A stretch of DNA of 64,000 nt from Fulvitalea axinellae (GCF_036492835.1 NZ_AP025314.1:434001-498000); one strand, 5' to 3'. Positions 5,955 through 18,496 are shown, numbered from the stretch's first letter. Made by a program: numbers and translations. Notes: generated by a model not told the origin, from the sequence alone.

Positions 5955-6701
5955 ATGACTGGGCGGATGGAAAAAGTACCGTTTTTTTTCAGTTGGAGCA
6001 GTGGCAAGGATTCCGCCATGGCTTTGCGTATGGCTTTGGAGGATGAGTCGATTGAGGTGAAGTGCCTGTTGACTACGGTAAACGAGGCCTTTGGGCGGGT
6101 GAGTATGCACGGTACCCGTGAGGAGTTGCTGGACAGGCAGGCGGAATGCTTGGGCTTGCCGTTGCGGAAGTTGCGGATGCCCGAGGCGCCGTCGATGGAA
6201 GACTATGAGAAGCTGATGGCCGACCTGATGGAAGAGTTCGGGGCCGAGGGGCTGAAGGGCGCCGTGTTCGGCGATATTTTTCTGGATAGCCTGAAGGAAT
6301 ACCGCGAGAAGAAAATGGCCGAGGTGGATATGGACGCGAAGTTTCCGCTATGGAAGCGCGACACCTGGGAGCTGATGCGCGAGTTTGTGGATTTGGGCTT
6401 TAAGGCCGTGGTGGTATGCGTGAGCGACAAGTGCTTGGACAAGTCGTTTGTGGGCCGTGAGCTGGACCAAAGCTTTGTCGACGATTTGCCGGAGGGCGTA
6501 GACCCTTGCGGGGAAAACGGCGAGTTCCACACCTTTGTCTATGACGGGCCGATATTCAGTAAGCCTGTAAAATTCAGCAGGGGCGAGGTGGTGTACCGCA
6601 CCTACAAGCCCTCTGACGGCGACGATACTGGCGATAGCCACGGTACGGATACGGCGGATTATGATACGGGCTTCTATTATATGGACCTTTCGCCGGATTG
6701 A
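5955..6701 (+). CDS. ATP-pyrophosphatase, diphthine-ammonia ligase / DUF71 family
   Basis: A 248-residue PP-loop enzyme of the adenine-nucleotide alpha-hydrolase fold. FSWSSGKDSAMAL near the N-terminus is the SGGKDS-type pyrophosphate loop. Further in, HGTREELL, a helical middle (GAVFGDIFLDSLKEYREKKM) and the near-diagnostic GVDPCGENGEFHTFVYDGPIF place it in the Dph6/DUF71 (COG2102) family. Eukaryotic and archaeal members amidate diphthine on elongation factor 2, which bacteria lack, so the bacterial substrate is different and unknown; a link to cobalamin salvage has been proposed for some. ATG codons lie at 5955 and 5967. It is flanked by unrelated genes on the other strand and is probably transcribed alone. 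Confidence 0.88.
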   Translation: MTGRMEKVPFFFSWSSGKDSAMALRMALEDESIEVKCLLTTVNEAFGRVSMHGTREELLDRQAECLGLPLRKLRMPEAPSMEDYEKLMADLMEEFGAEGLKGAVFGDIFLDSLKEYREKKMAEVDMDAKFPLWKRDTWELMREFVDLGFKAVVVCVSDKCLDKSFVGRELDQSFVDDLPEGVDPCGENGEFHTFVYDGPIFSKPVKFSRGEVVYRTYKPSDGDDTGDSHGTDTADYDTGFYYMDLSPD

Positions 6702-6713
6702 GGGTATGGCTGG

Positions 6714-8000
6714 TTAACGGTCGTCCTCGTACATGGCGAAGTAGCATGCGCCGCGGATCATGTGATCATCGAAATAGCCTTCGTAGTTTTCCTGTTCGAT
6801 TTTGGTCTTGAGGGCTCTTACCAAGGCTTGGTTTTGGCGGGGTACGGGTGTTCTGCTATCAAATCCTTTACGGCAGAAGGTTCGCCAACATGATTTGGCC
6901 CAGCCCACAAGGTTTTCATAAGCTTGGGCGGCGTCGTAGGTGTTGGCGGCGCTTTTCTTGTAAAGGCCGGCCATAGATGCTGCCAGAAATGTTTCGTCCA
7001 TATTCGAAGGGTCGAACTGGCGGCAATACACGGCATGTTCGCAATAGTCGGCTTCGGGGTCGGCTATTACTTTTTTGCGGTCCCGCTCGCGGTGGCGGAC
7101 GTTGCGGAAAGCTACGTGTATGGCGCCTTCTGTGGCGTCTGACCCCGAGCCTTCGCCGTCACGGCGGTCACGGTTTTCGATCATTTGTGCCCGGACGGCG
7201 TCCATCAGTTCTTGCGTGTGCTTGGATCTCCAAGTGTTCTCGTGGCCGAAGAACCTGCCTTTTATCATTACGATATGATCGTAAAGAGCCCTTTCGGCGC
7301 TGTCGACCGAAATGCTGAAGTTGGATGTAGTCCGGCGGGCAGTTTCCCGATCTAAGCCCCGGGATTCCCAGAACCTGGAAGAGCTTCCGTTATGTTGCCA
7401 GAAATCGACATAGCCTTTGTAATGCGGGTCTTCAGGCAACGGAACACCGAAGCGCATAGCCATAGAGGCTTCTATCGGATCCTTTTTCTTCGGCTTTGTC
7501 TTTACCTTTTCCTTCGATTTGGAGGCTGAAGTATTGGGCAGGGGCTTGGCTTTGACATTAAACGACTCGGAGCTGGCGTTCGGGTCGGTATCAAGGATGT
7601 CATATTCGTCCGTAGGGTCGATATTGAGCTTGGCGAAGGTTGATATATGGTCAGAGGGAGGCGTAGAGCTTTTCTTCTCGGTTTTTGACGTAGGCGGAGT
7701 CACCGCCGATGCGGAAGGTTTCGGTTTAGGGACGTCTTGCAACGACCACTCTTGCGATTCGGTTATACTCAGCGGATGGTTTTGTGTCTCTCTCGGGACT
7801 CGCTCTATTGGCCCGGTATGTTTGGGATCTATGGCCGTGGACTGGAGAAAGCCGGGCGTAGCTCCACCCGACGCGCCATGAACCGTGATGCTTTCCAGCT
7901 CCGTGCCTTGCATTCCCGGTGGAGGCATTTTCGAAACGCCTGAGGCCCCCGCTCCGTTCGTCGGTGGTTTCTTATTGTCTTTTCCCCTTCTCCAAAACAT
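6714..8000 (-). CDS. Large hypothetical protein with Pro/Ser-rich N-terminus
   Basis: A 428-residue protein that I do not recognise. Residues 1-185 are low in complexity: Pro, Ser, Lys and Thr rich, with MPPPGMQGTELESITVHGASG and several KKEKKS-type runs, and no signal peptide. Residues 190-428 look folded, with DPHYKGYVDFWQHNGSSSRFWES, a long basic-acidic helical part and a Cys/Trp-containing end (YCEHAVYCRQF, WAKSCWRTFCRKGF). A disordered Pro-rich leader ahead of a compact domain is seen in secreted or phage-tail-associated cargo and in scaffold proteins, but nothing here proves either. It ends 13 bp from the convergent DUF71 gene and is followed upstream by a strong terminator at 8056-8082. 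Composition resembles the core genome. Confidence 0.6.
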   Translation of the reverse strand: MFWRRGKDNKKPPTNGAGASGVSKMPPPGMQGTELESITVHGASGGATPGFLQSTAIDPKHTGPIERVPRETQNHPLSITESQEWSLQDVPKPKPSASAVTPPTSKTEKKSSTPPSDHISTFAKLNIDPTDEYDILDTDPNASSESFNVKAKPLPNTSASKSKEKVKTKPKKKDPIEASMAMRFGVPLPEDPHYKGYVDFWQHNGSSSRFWESRGLDRETARRTTSNFSISVDSAERALYDHIVMIKGRFFGHENTWRSKHTQELMDAVRAQMIENRDRRDGEGSGSDATEGAIHVAFRNVRHRERDRKKVIADPEADYCEHAVYCRQFDPSNMDETFLAASMAGLYKKSAANTYDAAQAYENLVGWAKSCWRTFCRKGFDSRTPVPRQNQALVRALKTKIEQENYEGYFDDHMIRGACYFAMYEDDR

Positions 8001-8055
8001 AATCTTCCCGCTAAAAAGGCAACACCGGCCAAGGCTTTAGGTTTTGCCGGAAACG

Positions 8056-8082
8056 AAAAAAGGCCGGACAGTGCCGGCCTTT
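8056..8082 (-). terminator. Terminator of the M20 amidohydrolase gene
   Basis: AAAGGCCGG (8059-8067), six-base loop, CCGGCCTTT (8074-8082): a perfect 9-bp stem followed on the minus strand by further T residues. It lies 30 bp past the stop codon at 8113. Confidence 0.85.
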
Positions 8083-8112
8083 CGGGGTGTTGATATTTAT
8101 GCTTTCGGAGGT

Positions 8113-9306
8113 TTAGGCTTTCGTGGCCAACTCCTTCAATGTCATATAAGCCATAAGGCCGGGGCCAATTTCCAGCGCCCTTTCGTCAATGTCGAACGTA
8201 GGGGTGTGTACCGAAGAGGTGATGCCTCTTTCCTCGTTGCGGGTACCCAATCGGTAGAAGCACGCGTCGGTCTCTTGCGAATAGTAGGCGAAATCTTCCG
8301 CTCCCATCCAGATGTCGAGTTCCACTACGTTGTCCTTGCCCAAGTATTCAATGGCCGATTCCTTTTGTCTTTGCGTAAGAGTGGGATCGTTTTGCAGATA
8401 AGGGTATCCTTTCTGTATATCGATTTCGCATTCGCCACCCATGCTTTCGGCTATGCCTTCGGCTATTTTACGGATCTTCTCGTGGGCTTCGTCGCGCCAT
8501 TCCTCGTCCATGGCCCGGAAGGTTCCGGCCACTTTCACCTCGTTGGGGATTACGTTGGTAGCGCCCAAGGCTTCCACCCTGCCGAAAGAAAGTACGGAAG
8601 GACGCTTAGGTCCCGCGTTCCGGCTGATGACCTGTTGCATGGCCACGATGATGTGGGAAGTGATAAGCACCGGATCGATATTGTGTTCCGGAATGGCTCC
8701 GTGGCCTCCCTGACCTTTTACGGTCATGTATATTTCGTCGCAACTGGCCATGTACATGCCTTTGCGGAATCCCACTTTTCCCGTAGGGATCAAAGGCATT
8801 ACGTGTTGGCCGATGATGCCCGTCGGCTCTGGGTTTTGAAGGGCGCCGTCTTTGATCATCAGCGAAGCTCCGCCAGGAAGTTTCTCCTCGCCGGGCTGGA
8901 AGATCAGCTTTACGGTACCTTCGAATTCCTCCTTGAGCTCGCAAAGGATGCGGGCCACGCCCAAGAGCGAGGAAGTGTGGACATCGTGTCCACAGGCGTG
9001 CATTACGCCTTCGTTTTTTGACTTGTAGTCCACGTCGTTTAGCTCCGTGATGGGCAGGGCGTCCATATCGGCGCGGAGCGCGATGACCTTTTTCTCCGGG
9101 TTTTTGCCTTCGATCAGCGCCACGATTCCCGTCTTGGCTTTCCTTTCGGGCTTAAGCCCCAATTCCCGCAGTTTGGATTCTACGAAATCGGCGGTCTTGT
9201 GCTCCTGGAAGGAAAGCTCGGGATTGGCGTGGAGGTGCCGTCTGACGTCTACAGTGTCTTTGGCATGCTGGGCGGCCAGTGTCCGGATTTGTTCTTTAAG
9301 GTCCAT
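8113..9306 (-). CDS. M20-family amidohydrolase (N-acyl amino acid / hippurate hydrolase type)
   Basis: A 397-residue zinc metallohydrolase of peptidase family M20D. Landmarks are RRHLHANPELSFQEHKTADF near the start, RADMDALPI, the metal-binding HACGHDVH at residues 103-110, FQPGEEKLPGGASLMI with the catalytic Glu pair, GQHVMP, and WMGAEDFAYYSQ near the C-terminus. Enzymes of this type remove acyl groups from N-acyl amino acids or open indole-acetyl conjugates in the cytosol; no signal peptide is present. The start MDLKEQIRTLAAQHAKD is the family norm. It is monocistronic, with a terminator at 8056-8082. Confidence 0.92.
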   Translation of the reverse strand: MDLKEQIRTLAAQHAKDTVDVRRHLHANPELSFQEHKTADFVESKLRELGLKPERKAKTGIVALIEGKNPEKKVIALRADMDALPITELNDVDYKSKNEGVMHACGHDVHTSSLLGVARILCELKEEFEGTVKLIFQPGEEKLPGGASLMIKDGALQNPEPTGIIGQHVMPLIPTGKVGFRKGMYMASCDEIYMTVKGQGGHGAIPEHNIDPVLITSHIIVAMQQVISRNAGPKRPSVLSFGRVEALGATNVIPNEVKVAGTFRAMDEEWRDEAHEKIRKIAEGIAESMGGECEIDIQKGYPYLQNDPTLTQRQKESAIEYLGKDNVVELDIWMGAEDFAYYSQETDACFYRLGTRNEERGITSSVHTPTFDIDERALEIGPGLMAYMTLKELATKA

Positions 9307-9422
9307 AGTTTTGGTTGGATAAGTTTTGCCGTACCGGAAAGCGCCTAGGTAAGGGCACCGGCGGCGTTTTTTACGTTTTTTGGTTCATCAGGTAGGTATC
9401 GGTTAGTTTTGTAGTTTATAGC

Positions 9423-9944
9423 TTACCGCTCTTGCGGCCAGTCGTCGATCTCTTTTGCCAAGATCACTTTGTCAGGCACAATCAATGTAGTGGGAAAAGA
9501 TCGTTTCAGCTCTCTGAAAGTGCTGTAGGCCTCCAGACGGTTGTAGTATTGGCCCACTTTTACCCGGTAAACGGGTTGCCTCCATTCGATCTTCGGCATT
9601 AGGCCGGGAAACTGGCGCAGGATGGTCGCCCGTATCGAACGGGCTTTTTCCCGGCTGGTGCCCGAGTAGGCCTGTATGGAGTACATGGTGCTGTAGGAAT
9701 TCTCGCTGCGGGCCTTGAATGAGGCGTACTGCTTGGCAAGCCCTTCCGAATCGTCCGAGACGGGGTGTTCGGCGGGAGTTTGCGCAATGACGGGTTGGCG
9801 CCTGTCGATTTCCCCGGCTTCCTGGGAATAGTCGGGCACGTAGCCTGCCAGGCTCTCGTGGTAAGACGTTTGCTTCACCGCTGTTTTGGGTGAGCAGGCG
9901 AAAAGTAAGGACATTAACGCCGTGATATAGATTCTGGTCTTCAT
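9423..9944 (-). CDS. SPOR-domain lipoprotein
   Basis: A 173-residue lipoprotein. From the ATG at 9944 the N-terminus MKTRIYITALMSLLFACSPK is a type II signal peptide with the acylated Cys at about residue 17. A linker of about 75 residues follows, and the last 80 residues (MYSIQAYSGTSREKARSIRA to TTLIVPDKVIL) have the beta-alpha-beta pattern of a SPOR domain. SPOR domains bind peptidoglycan stripped of stem peptides, often at the division site. The frame is open for six more codons upstream, but this start gives the proper signal peptide. It lies downstream of secA on the same strand, separated by the secA terminator. Confidence 0.82.
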   Translation of the reverse strand: MKTRIYITALMSLLFACSPKTAVKQTSYHESLAGYVPDYSQEAGEIDRRQPVIAQTPAEHPVSDDSEGLAKQYASFKARSENSYSTMYSIQAYSGTSREKARSIRATILRQFPGLMPKIEWRQPVYRVKVGQYYNRLEAYSTFRELKRSFPTTLIVPDKVILAKEIDDWPQER

Positions 9945-9986
9945 CCGAAAATGGTTTTGCATTTGGCTTGTCGGATAATTTTATAT

Positions 9987-10022
9987 AAAAAAGCAGGATC
10001 GCTCTGCTGACCGATCCTGCTT
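9987..10022 (-). terminator. Intrinsic terminator of secA
   Basis: AAGCAGGATCG (9991-10001) and CGATCCTGCTT (10012-10022) pair over 11 bp, and the minus strand continues with TTTT. It lies 31 bp past the secA stop codon. Confidence 0.88.
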
Positions 10023-10052
10023 CCGTTTTTATGTGTTACCGGTGCGGTGTCG

Positions 10053-13424
<3,372 letters not shown>

Positions 13425-13467
13425 ATTACCAGTTGATTGCTTAGCCTGAATATTTTACACCCATCAA

Positions 13468-13475
13468 CAAAGATA
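13468..13475 (-). promoter_or_regulatory. -7 box for secA
   Basis: TATCTTTG on the minus strand matches the Bacteroidota -7 element TAnnTTTG and lies 44 bp before the secA start codon. No good -33 TTG was seen at the usual distance. Confidence 0.5.
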
Positions 13476-13535
13476 GGTTTTATTCGGGAATTAATTGATA
13501 GTTGGTTTTAACTAAAAAATGTGCTTTTGCCAATG

Positions 13536-14312
13536 TCAGAGCATGGCAATTTCACCTTTGAAAACCAGTTTGGCGGGACCTTCCAAGTAAACGTTCCGGA
13601 ATCCTCCCTGTCCGTCGCTTTCGTAGCTTACGGTCAGTTCGCCACCTAGTGTTTTTACGCTAACCGGGCTTTGGCCCTGTTGTTTGGTAAGGGCGATGGC
13701 ACAGGCCGTCACGCCGGTTCCGCAGGAAAGGGTTTCGTTCTCGACCCCACGCTCGTATGTGCGGACGAATATCCTGTTCTCTCCCTGAATCTCGACAAAG
13801 TTAACGTTCGTGCCTTTTTGGCCGAACGGCTCTCCGTAACGGATGGTTTTGCCTTCCTCGTACACATCCACTTCTTCTGCGTTAGGGCGGAAGGTGACGT
13901 AATGGGGAGATCCTGTATCAACGAACCAATCGTCACGGACTGTGTCGATCGATTTGACGTCGGGCATGTGCAGGCGTACGGTTTCCGGGGTTATGGCAGC
14001 CTCAAGTTTTCCGTCGATGGTCAGGAAGCTGGTGGAATCCTTGACGATTCCGAGCTGTTCCGCAAAACGTACGGCGCAACGGCTTCCGTTTCCGCAGAGG
14101 CTCTGCGTACCGTCCGCGTTGAAGTAGACCATTTCGAAGTCGTACCCGGTTTTATTTTCTATCAGGATAAGGCCGTCGGCGCCGATACCGAACTTTCTGT
14201 CACAAAGTCTCCTCACTTGGGCTACGTCGTGGGAAAAAAGTCCTTCACGGTTATCGATCATCACGAAGTCGTTGCCCGTTCCCTGGTATTTGTAAAAGAC
14301 CAACTTTCGCAT
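13536..14312 (-). CDS. dapF: Diaminopimelate epimerase
   Basis: A 258-residue cytosolic enzyme that converts LL- to meso-diaminopimelate for peptidoglycan and lysine synthesis. It shows the two mirrored halves of the family: FYKYQGTGNDFVMIDNREG at the N-terminus, the first catalytic cysteine in SLCGNGSRCAVRFAE, and the second in ETLSCGTGVTACAIAL. FVRTYERGVE before the second Cys is also typical. Length is normal (about 260-280). The gene starts about 110 bp upstream of the secA promoter region on the same strand, so independent transcription is likely. Confidence 0.96.
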   Translation of the reverse strand: MRKLVFYKYQGTGNDFVMIDNREGLFSHDVAQVRRLCDRKFGIGADGLILIENKTGYDFEMVYFNADGTQSLCGNGSRCAVRFAEQLGIVKDSTSFLTIDGKLEAAITPETVRLHMPDVKSIDTVRDDWFVDTGSPHYVTFRPNAEEVDVYEEGKTIRYGEPFGQKGTNVNFVEIQGENRIFVRTYERGVENETLSCGTGVTACAIALTKQQGQSPVSVKTLGGELTVSYESDGQGGFRNVYLEGPAKLVFKGEIAML

Positions 14313-14378
14313 CGGTAAAGGGTTAAGTCACTGTCGGGCAAAGTTACACCATTTTGAATTTTAAAAAAATCGGGGGAT

Positions 14379-14660
14379 TTGGGACGGAAATTTACCTTTA
14401 GGGCCGGGCTGCGGCTGGTATTGATGGGAATCTGCTTAGCGGCAGGAACAAGCCTTTACGGGATCTGGAGCCTGGAGGAAAGCGGGCACGCAAACGAGAT
14501 CCGCCAAGTTTTGCGGATGGACGAAGCGAGAGAAGTTATTGACGAAACGAAAACTGAACATAATACAGATAACCCGTACGCCTGGATGAAGTGGACGGGA
14601 TTCGGGGTAATCGCACTGGGTGTCGGTCAGTTTTTCTGGTTTACCAGAAAGCTGGAGTGA
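14379..14660 (+). CDS. Small two-helix membrane protein
   Basis: A 93-residue protein with two predicted membrane helices: residues 9-30 (GLRLVLMGICLAAGTSLYGIW) and 70-88 (WTGFGVIALGVGQFFWF), joined by a charged loop of 35-40 residues (ESGHANEIRQVLRMDEAREV). The TTG start at 14379 keeps the positively charged end RKFTFR before the first helix; the ATG at 14424 would cut that helix in half. It is transcribed divergently from dapF with a 66-bp gap. I do not recognise the family and assign no function. Confidence 0.55.
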   Translation: MGRKFTFRAGLRLVLMGICLAAGTSLYGIWSLEESGHANEIRQVLRMDEAREVIDETKTEHNTDNPYAWMKWTGFGVIALGVGQFFWFTRKLE

Positions 14661-14667
14661 GCCGGAA

Positions 14668-15048
14668 TTAGAGTGCGGGAACGAGTTCGAGAACTTCTTC
14701 TTCCTTGGCGGGAGTAGCAACTACGGCTTCGGAAATTTGGGCATGGAGGCAAATGGCTCCCCAAGCGCCTTCGAGAAGCTCGGTAAGATCGATAAGGTCA
14801 CGGATCGTAAGCACGAAACAACGGTCGGTTTGCGGAGGCATGATAATCTCTATGTCGTCAGCGCGGGATTCGGAAGTGATTTTGGATTCGATGTCGATGT
14901 CGCCTACCATGCGGAGAAACTGGATGAAGTTGTCCATCCTGAAAGCTGTAGTGTATCCTGCGTAATCCAGAATGATACGCCTTTGCGTGTCACATTGGTA
15001 AATTGATCCTTGCTCTGTCTCGAAAATCAGGTGTGTCTCGTTCTCCAT
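14668..15048 (-). CDS. Hypothetical protein, Bacteroidota type
   Basis: A 126-residue soluble protein beginning MENETHLIFETEQGSIYQCD. The order GSIYQCDTQRRIILDYAGYTTAFRMDNFIQFLRMV, then IMPPQTDRCFVLTIRDLIDLTELLEGAWGAICL, reads as a small beta-sheet followed by helices. Similar short proteins appear in Cytophagales genomes without known function (recalled). It converges with the small membrane protein (8 bp gap) and has the same direction as the AsmA gene upstream, from which it is separated by a terminator-like hairpin at 15144-15171. Confidence 0.55.
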   Translation of the reverse strand: MENETHLIFETEQGSIYQCDTQRRIILDYAGYTTAFRMDNFIQFLRMVGDIDIESKITSESRADDIEIIMPPQTDRCFVLTIRDLIDLTELLEGAWGAICLHAQISEAVVATPAKEEEVLELVPAL

Positions 15049-15139
15049 GTCGTCCGTCTTCTAGCTGATAACGACGTGAATATCTTATTTATTTGAAATA
15101 AGTCCAAATAGTGATTTTGTTTTTTTAGAATCAGTCTAA

Positions 15140-15171
15140 AAAAAAGAGCGTCCCGTTTCGGAGACACTCTT
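15140..15171 (-). terminator. Terminator of the AsmA gene
   Basis: AAGAG...CTCTT arms (15144-15148, 15167-15171) with an imperfect inner GTCC/GGAGAC stem. On the minus strand the hairpin runs into a long T tract. It lies 34 bp past the AsmA stop codon. Confidence 0.7.
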
Positions 15172-15204
15172 CTTGATTCTCAGGGGAAAAGCGGTGTTTT
15201 TGTA

Positions 15205-18102
15205 TCAGAAAAGTCCCTTGAGAGCCTTTTCGACCTCTTTCCCTATGTCTTTCTTCTTGTCTTCCTTTTTCTTGGTTTGGCCAGATGTCTGCCCTTTTCC
15301 TTTTATCGTTTTGATGCCTTTCAGCTTTACCGACGTACTTGATTTGTCGCCCGAAGGTTTGCGGGTCAGCTCCAGATTCACTTGCAAAGTGCTTCCGATG
15401 GCTTCCGTTTTTGTCTTGGTAAGGTTTGAAATCAGGCTGTTGACGGCGTTTGAAACCCCTTTAGCGGGAACTAGTACGGCCATGTCGTAAACGGCGTGGC
15501 CAGTGAAATCGTTCCATCCCGAAACGGTGGCTTTGTACTTGTCGAGTTTGATGTCGAAAGGCTCGGTGATCACCTTCCCGTTGACGATTTTTGCCTTGAC
15601 GGTGGTGTTCTCCAAACGCATGTTTTTCGACCCGATCTTGGCCAGCTTGTTGATTTTTCCGATCAGTTCGTTGTCCTTGAGCGCGGCGTCTTTGATTTTG
15701 ACAGTGCCGTTTCCGTTCAGGCTTTCGTAAACGGGCGACATGGCTTTGCCCAATTTACCTTCGATAACGAAGTTGGCGGAATAATCGCCGGTGATGTCGC
15801 CTGCTATCGGCGCCATTTTTTGGACGGTGGTGAAGGCTTGGTAAGTCTTCTGAAACGATATTTCCTTGACGTTAAGCGTGTAGTCGAACTTAGGGATTTC
15901 GGGGTTGCCGGTGTCGTAAGCGCCGTTCATGGCTACCGATCCGCCTAGCGTGGTGAACGTCACGTCTTTGAGGTTCGCTTTGCCGTTTTTGACAGTAATT
16001 TTTCCTTTTGCGTCCAATATCGAGATGCCTGTTACATCAACTTTTTTCATGTTGGTAGTCAATGTCAGGTCCAGGTTTTTAGGGACGAGGATTACGCCTT
16101 CTTCCGTATTTTCGGTTTCGGTTTTGGCGGTCGTCTCGGCTTTTACGCTGTCAGCGGGAGCTTCCTCCTCGCTCATGAATTGGTTCAGGTCAAAGTAGTT
16201 TGAGTTGACGTCCAAAATGCCGGTAAGCGTGGCGTTTTTTTCCAAAGCGTAGGCGATGTAATTGCCTACGGAGCCGGTGGCCCGGATGTCACTGTTGTCG
16301 AATTTAGCGCTGAAATCTTTGAGTTCGATTTTCTTAGGATCAAAAGTCAAAGTCGCTGTCGGGATGTCCATGCCTTTTGGAAGGTCCGGACTTTGGAACT
16401 TGAAGTTGCTAAGCGTAACGGCTCCGGAAGTCGGCAACTTGGCGTAGCGCTGGGCTTGGGCGTCCGAAAGCTTGCCTCGGGTATTGAGGTTCGCTTTCAT
16501 TGTGCCTGCCATTTTCATGTCTTTGGGCAGGAAAGCGTCGGCGATTACGGCTAGGTTGAGTCCGCCTTCGGCGTTGATAATCCAGGAGATATCGTCCAGG
16601 TTGAAGAGCTTCATATTGGCGGTGAAGCGGTCTGTTCCCATACTGACGCCGAAGTCGGGTACGGAAACCACCAGATCAGCGTTCTTGCCCGTTTTGTTGA
16701 CCGCCGTGGCGTTGAACTGCAGATTTTGGAGAGGGATCGGGAACTCGGCGGTTTTTACATATCCGTTTTTGAGGCTGGCCGTCGCGTCGATGGCGGGGAG
16801 TATGTGTTTTACGCTATCGTAATAGCCTGAAGCCTTCAGCCCGAGGGCGAAGGTGCCTTTCAAGTCGAGGCTGTCCATCGGGACGAGCTGGCCGAAATCC
16901 GCCAGGTTGACTTTTGCCTGCAAAGCGGCGTCCATATCATAGTTGCGGAGGTTCTTGACAAGCACGTTTCCGCTGATCGGATTGTTTCCGAGGCTAAGCT
17001 TTAGACTTGATACGTTTACCGAAGTGCTTTCCATCGGGCCTTCTTTGTGGTCTACGGACATAGCGACGTTGATGTCGTGGATGTCTTGCGGAAGGTCCGG
17101 GTATTTGAAAAATCCGTCGTTGACGCTAAGGTTAAGGCCGAATCCTGGTAGCGTTTCGTTGCGGTACAGCCCTTTCACGAAACCGTCGAGCTTGAATTTT
17201 CCTTCGGTTTTGATGTCTTCAAAGTCTTTTGTGAACACGCCGGGAACCAGCGACAGTATACTTTTGAAGGTGCTTTCCTTGGAGGCGAAGGTGATGTCGG
17301 TGATGATGTCGTCTTTGTCGAGCTTGACGTTGCCATCGAAGCCAAAGCCGAAATCGTTGAGCTTGATGTCGTTTTCACGGAAGGTGAACGACTGGTTCGG
17401 CATGTCCATCAGCAGGCTGACAGTGGCGTCGAGCTGTTTTTCGCTCAGGTATTCCGTTCCGTCATACGTGAGGTTCAGGTCATCGACAGTGGTGCGGGTG
17501 TCAAGGTTGAACACGTCGGCGGTGAAGTCGCCGGCGCCTTCGTGGTTTAGTTTGGAGATGGCCAGCAAGACTTTCTGTTGGCGGTCGTCGTAGATGATAT
17601 TGGCGTCGGTGACGGCCCATTCCTGGATGGCGATCTTGAACGTGGCCGGACCGCTTTCCTCGCCCTCTTCGGCTTTGTTTTCCTTGCTCGGTTGCTCTTC
17701 CGAAGGTTTGGCGATGTCGTAATTGGCCTTGCCGTCTTCGGTTACTATCACGTGGACACGGGGCGCTGTCAGGTAAACTCCGCCTACGTCAAGCTTTCCG
17801 GCCAGCGCGCTGAACGGGTTTACGGAAGCCTGAAAGCTTTTGAGGGAGGCGAGGGTGTCGCCGGCGAATATGTCTTTTCCGATTACGGAGACTTCCCCCA
17901 TCCCTACGGTAAGGTGAGGGAAATGGCTGAAGAAGCTCAGGTCGAACTCTTCGGGATTGTAGCGGATTTCGGCGTTCACGCTTTCCGCAAGGATTTTATC
18001 GACCTGTTTGGCGATATCGTCCTTGAAAAAAACAGGGATGAGTATCATGGCCAAAACCAGGAATACGACAAGTCCCGAGATGAAATAAAAGACTTTTTTC
18101 AT
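15205..18102 (-). CDS. AsmA-family envelope protein
   Basis: A 965-residue protein anchored by one N-terminal helix (FYFISGLVVFLVLAMILIPVFF) with the rest in the periplasm. The order FKDDIAKQVDKILAESVNAEIRY, FSHFPHLTVGMGEVSVIG, ... LDVGGVYLTAPRVHVIVTEDGKANYDI is the AsmA N-terminal signature. Long repeating beta-strand segments with Asp/Asn/Lys-rich loops follow, and the family C-terminal part (GNGTVKIKDAALKDNELIGKINKLA) precedes a Lys-rich tail. AsmA/TamB-type proteins form long grooves that carry lipids or assist outer membrane assembly. The gene stands alone, with a terminator after it and about 480 bp before it containing no gene. Confidence 0.88.
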   Translation of the reverse strand: MKKVFYFISGLVVFLVLAMILIPVFFKDDIAKQVDKILAESVNAEIRYNPEEFDLSFFSHFPHLTVGMGEVSVIGKDIFAGDTLASLKSFQASVNPFSALAGKLDVGGVYLTAPRVHVIVTEDGKANYDIAKPSEEQPSKENKAEEGEESGPATFKIAIQEWAVTDANIIYDDRQQKVLLAISKLNHEGAGDFTADVFNLDTRTTVDDLNLTYDGTEYLSEKQLDATVSLLMDMPNQSFTFRENDIKLNDFGFGFDGNVKLDKDDIITDITFASKESTFKSILSLVPGVFTKDFEDIKTEGKFKLDGFVKGLYRNETLPGFGLNLSVNDGFFKYPDLPQDIHDINVAMSVDHKEGPMESTSVNVSSLKLSLGNNPISGNVLVKNLRNYDMDAALQAKVNLADFGQLVPMDSLDLKGTFALGLKASGYYDSVKHILPAIDATASLKNGYVKTAEFPIPLQNLQFNATAVNKTGKNADLVVSVPDFGVSMGTDRFTANMKLFNLDDISWIINAEGGLNLAVIADAFLPKDMKMAGTMKANLNTRGKLSDAQAQRYAKLPTSGAVTLSNFKFQSPDLPKGMDIPTATLTFDPKKIELKDFSAKFDNSDIRATGSVGNYIAYALEKNATLTGILDVNSNYFDLNQFMSEEEAPADSVKAETTAKTETENTEEGVILVPKNLDLTLTTNMKKVDVTGISILDAKGKITVKNGKANLKDVTFTTLGGSVAMNGAYDTGNPEIPKFDYTLNVKEISFQKTYQAFTTVQKMAPIAGDITGDYSANFVIEGKLGKAMSPVYESLNGNGTVKIKDAALKDNELIGKINKLAKIGSKNMRLENTTVKAKIVNGKVITEPFDIKLDKYKATVSGWNDFTGHAVYDMAVLVPAKGVSNAVNSLISNLTKTKTEAIGSTLQVNLELTRKPSGDKSSTSVKLKGIKTIKGKGQTSGQTKKKEDKKKDIGKEVEKALKGLF

Positions 18103-18488
18103 GTTCTATGAATGTAATTTTGCGAGTGTTAGTCTGACAAAAAAGGTTCCGCAAACCCGGAATGGTCCGTACCGTTTGGGGCTAAGTGGCGGGGCAGGTC
18201 CGCAAGGTCTGGCTCCGCTTCAGTTTTACTAACGCTGAGGCTAGCTAAAGTTTCAAAACTTGACGCAAAAATACGTCATTAATGGCGGGATTGGATAGAA
18301 TAAGGCCTCGAAAAATATGAGGATATTGGATTCTCCTCTCCGTTTTTTATGGACACGCCTGCCTTCCGGTCAGTTTAAATCGTGCCTGACAAATTTCCGG
18401 TAACGCTTTTTTGTTCCGTTATCGGCACAAATCCGGCCTTTTTTGTCCGTATTTGAAACTAATAGAGCGAGCATTGTCTATTTGTTCG

Positions 18489-18496
18489 TATATTTG
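18489..18496 (+). promoter_or_regulatory. -7 box upstream of the IclR gene
   Basis: TATATTTG is an exact match to TAnnTTTG and lies 86 bp before the IclR start codon. The surrounding 18103-18582 holds no supportable gene. A pair of GGTCCG motifs near 18165 and 18198 might be regulatory but cannot be judged. Confidence 0.45.

Noticed and set aside
5246..6019. Longer form of the HTH protein starting at 6019
   Set aside because: It would overlap the DUF71 gene by 65 bp; the helix-turn-helix region is complete from the ATG at 5857.
8044..9021. Plus-strand frame of 325 codons
   Set aside because: It lies antisense to the M20 amidohydrolase, has no family features and arises from the codon bias of the real gene.
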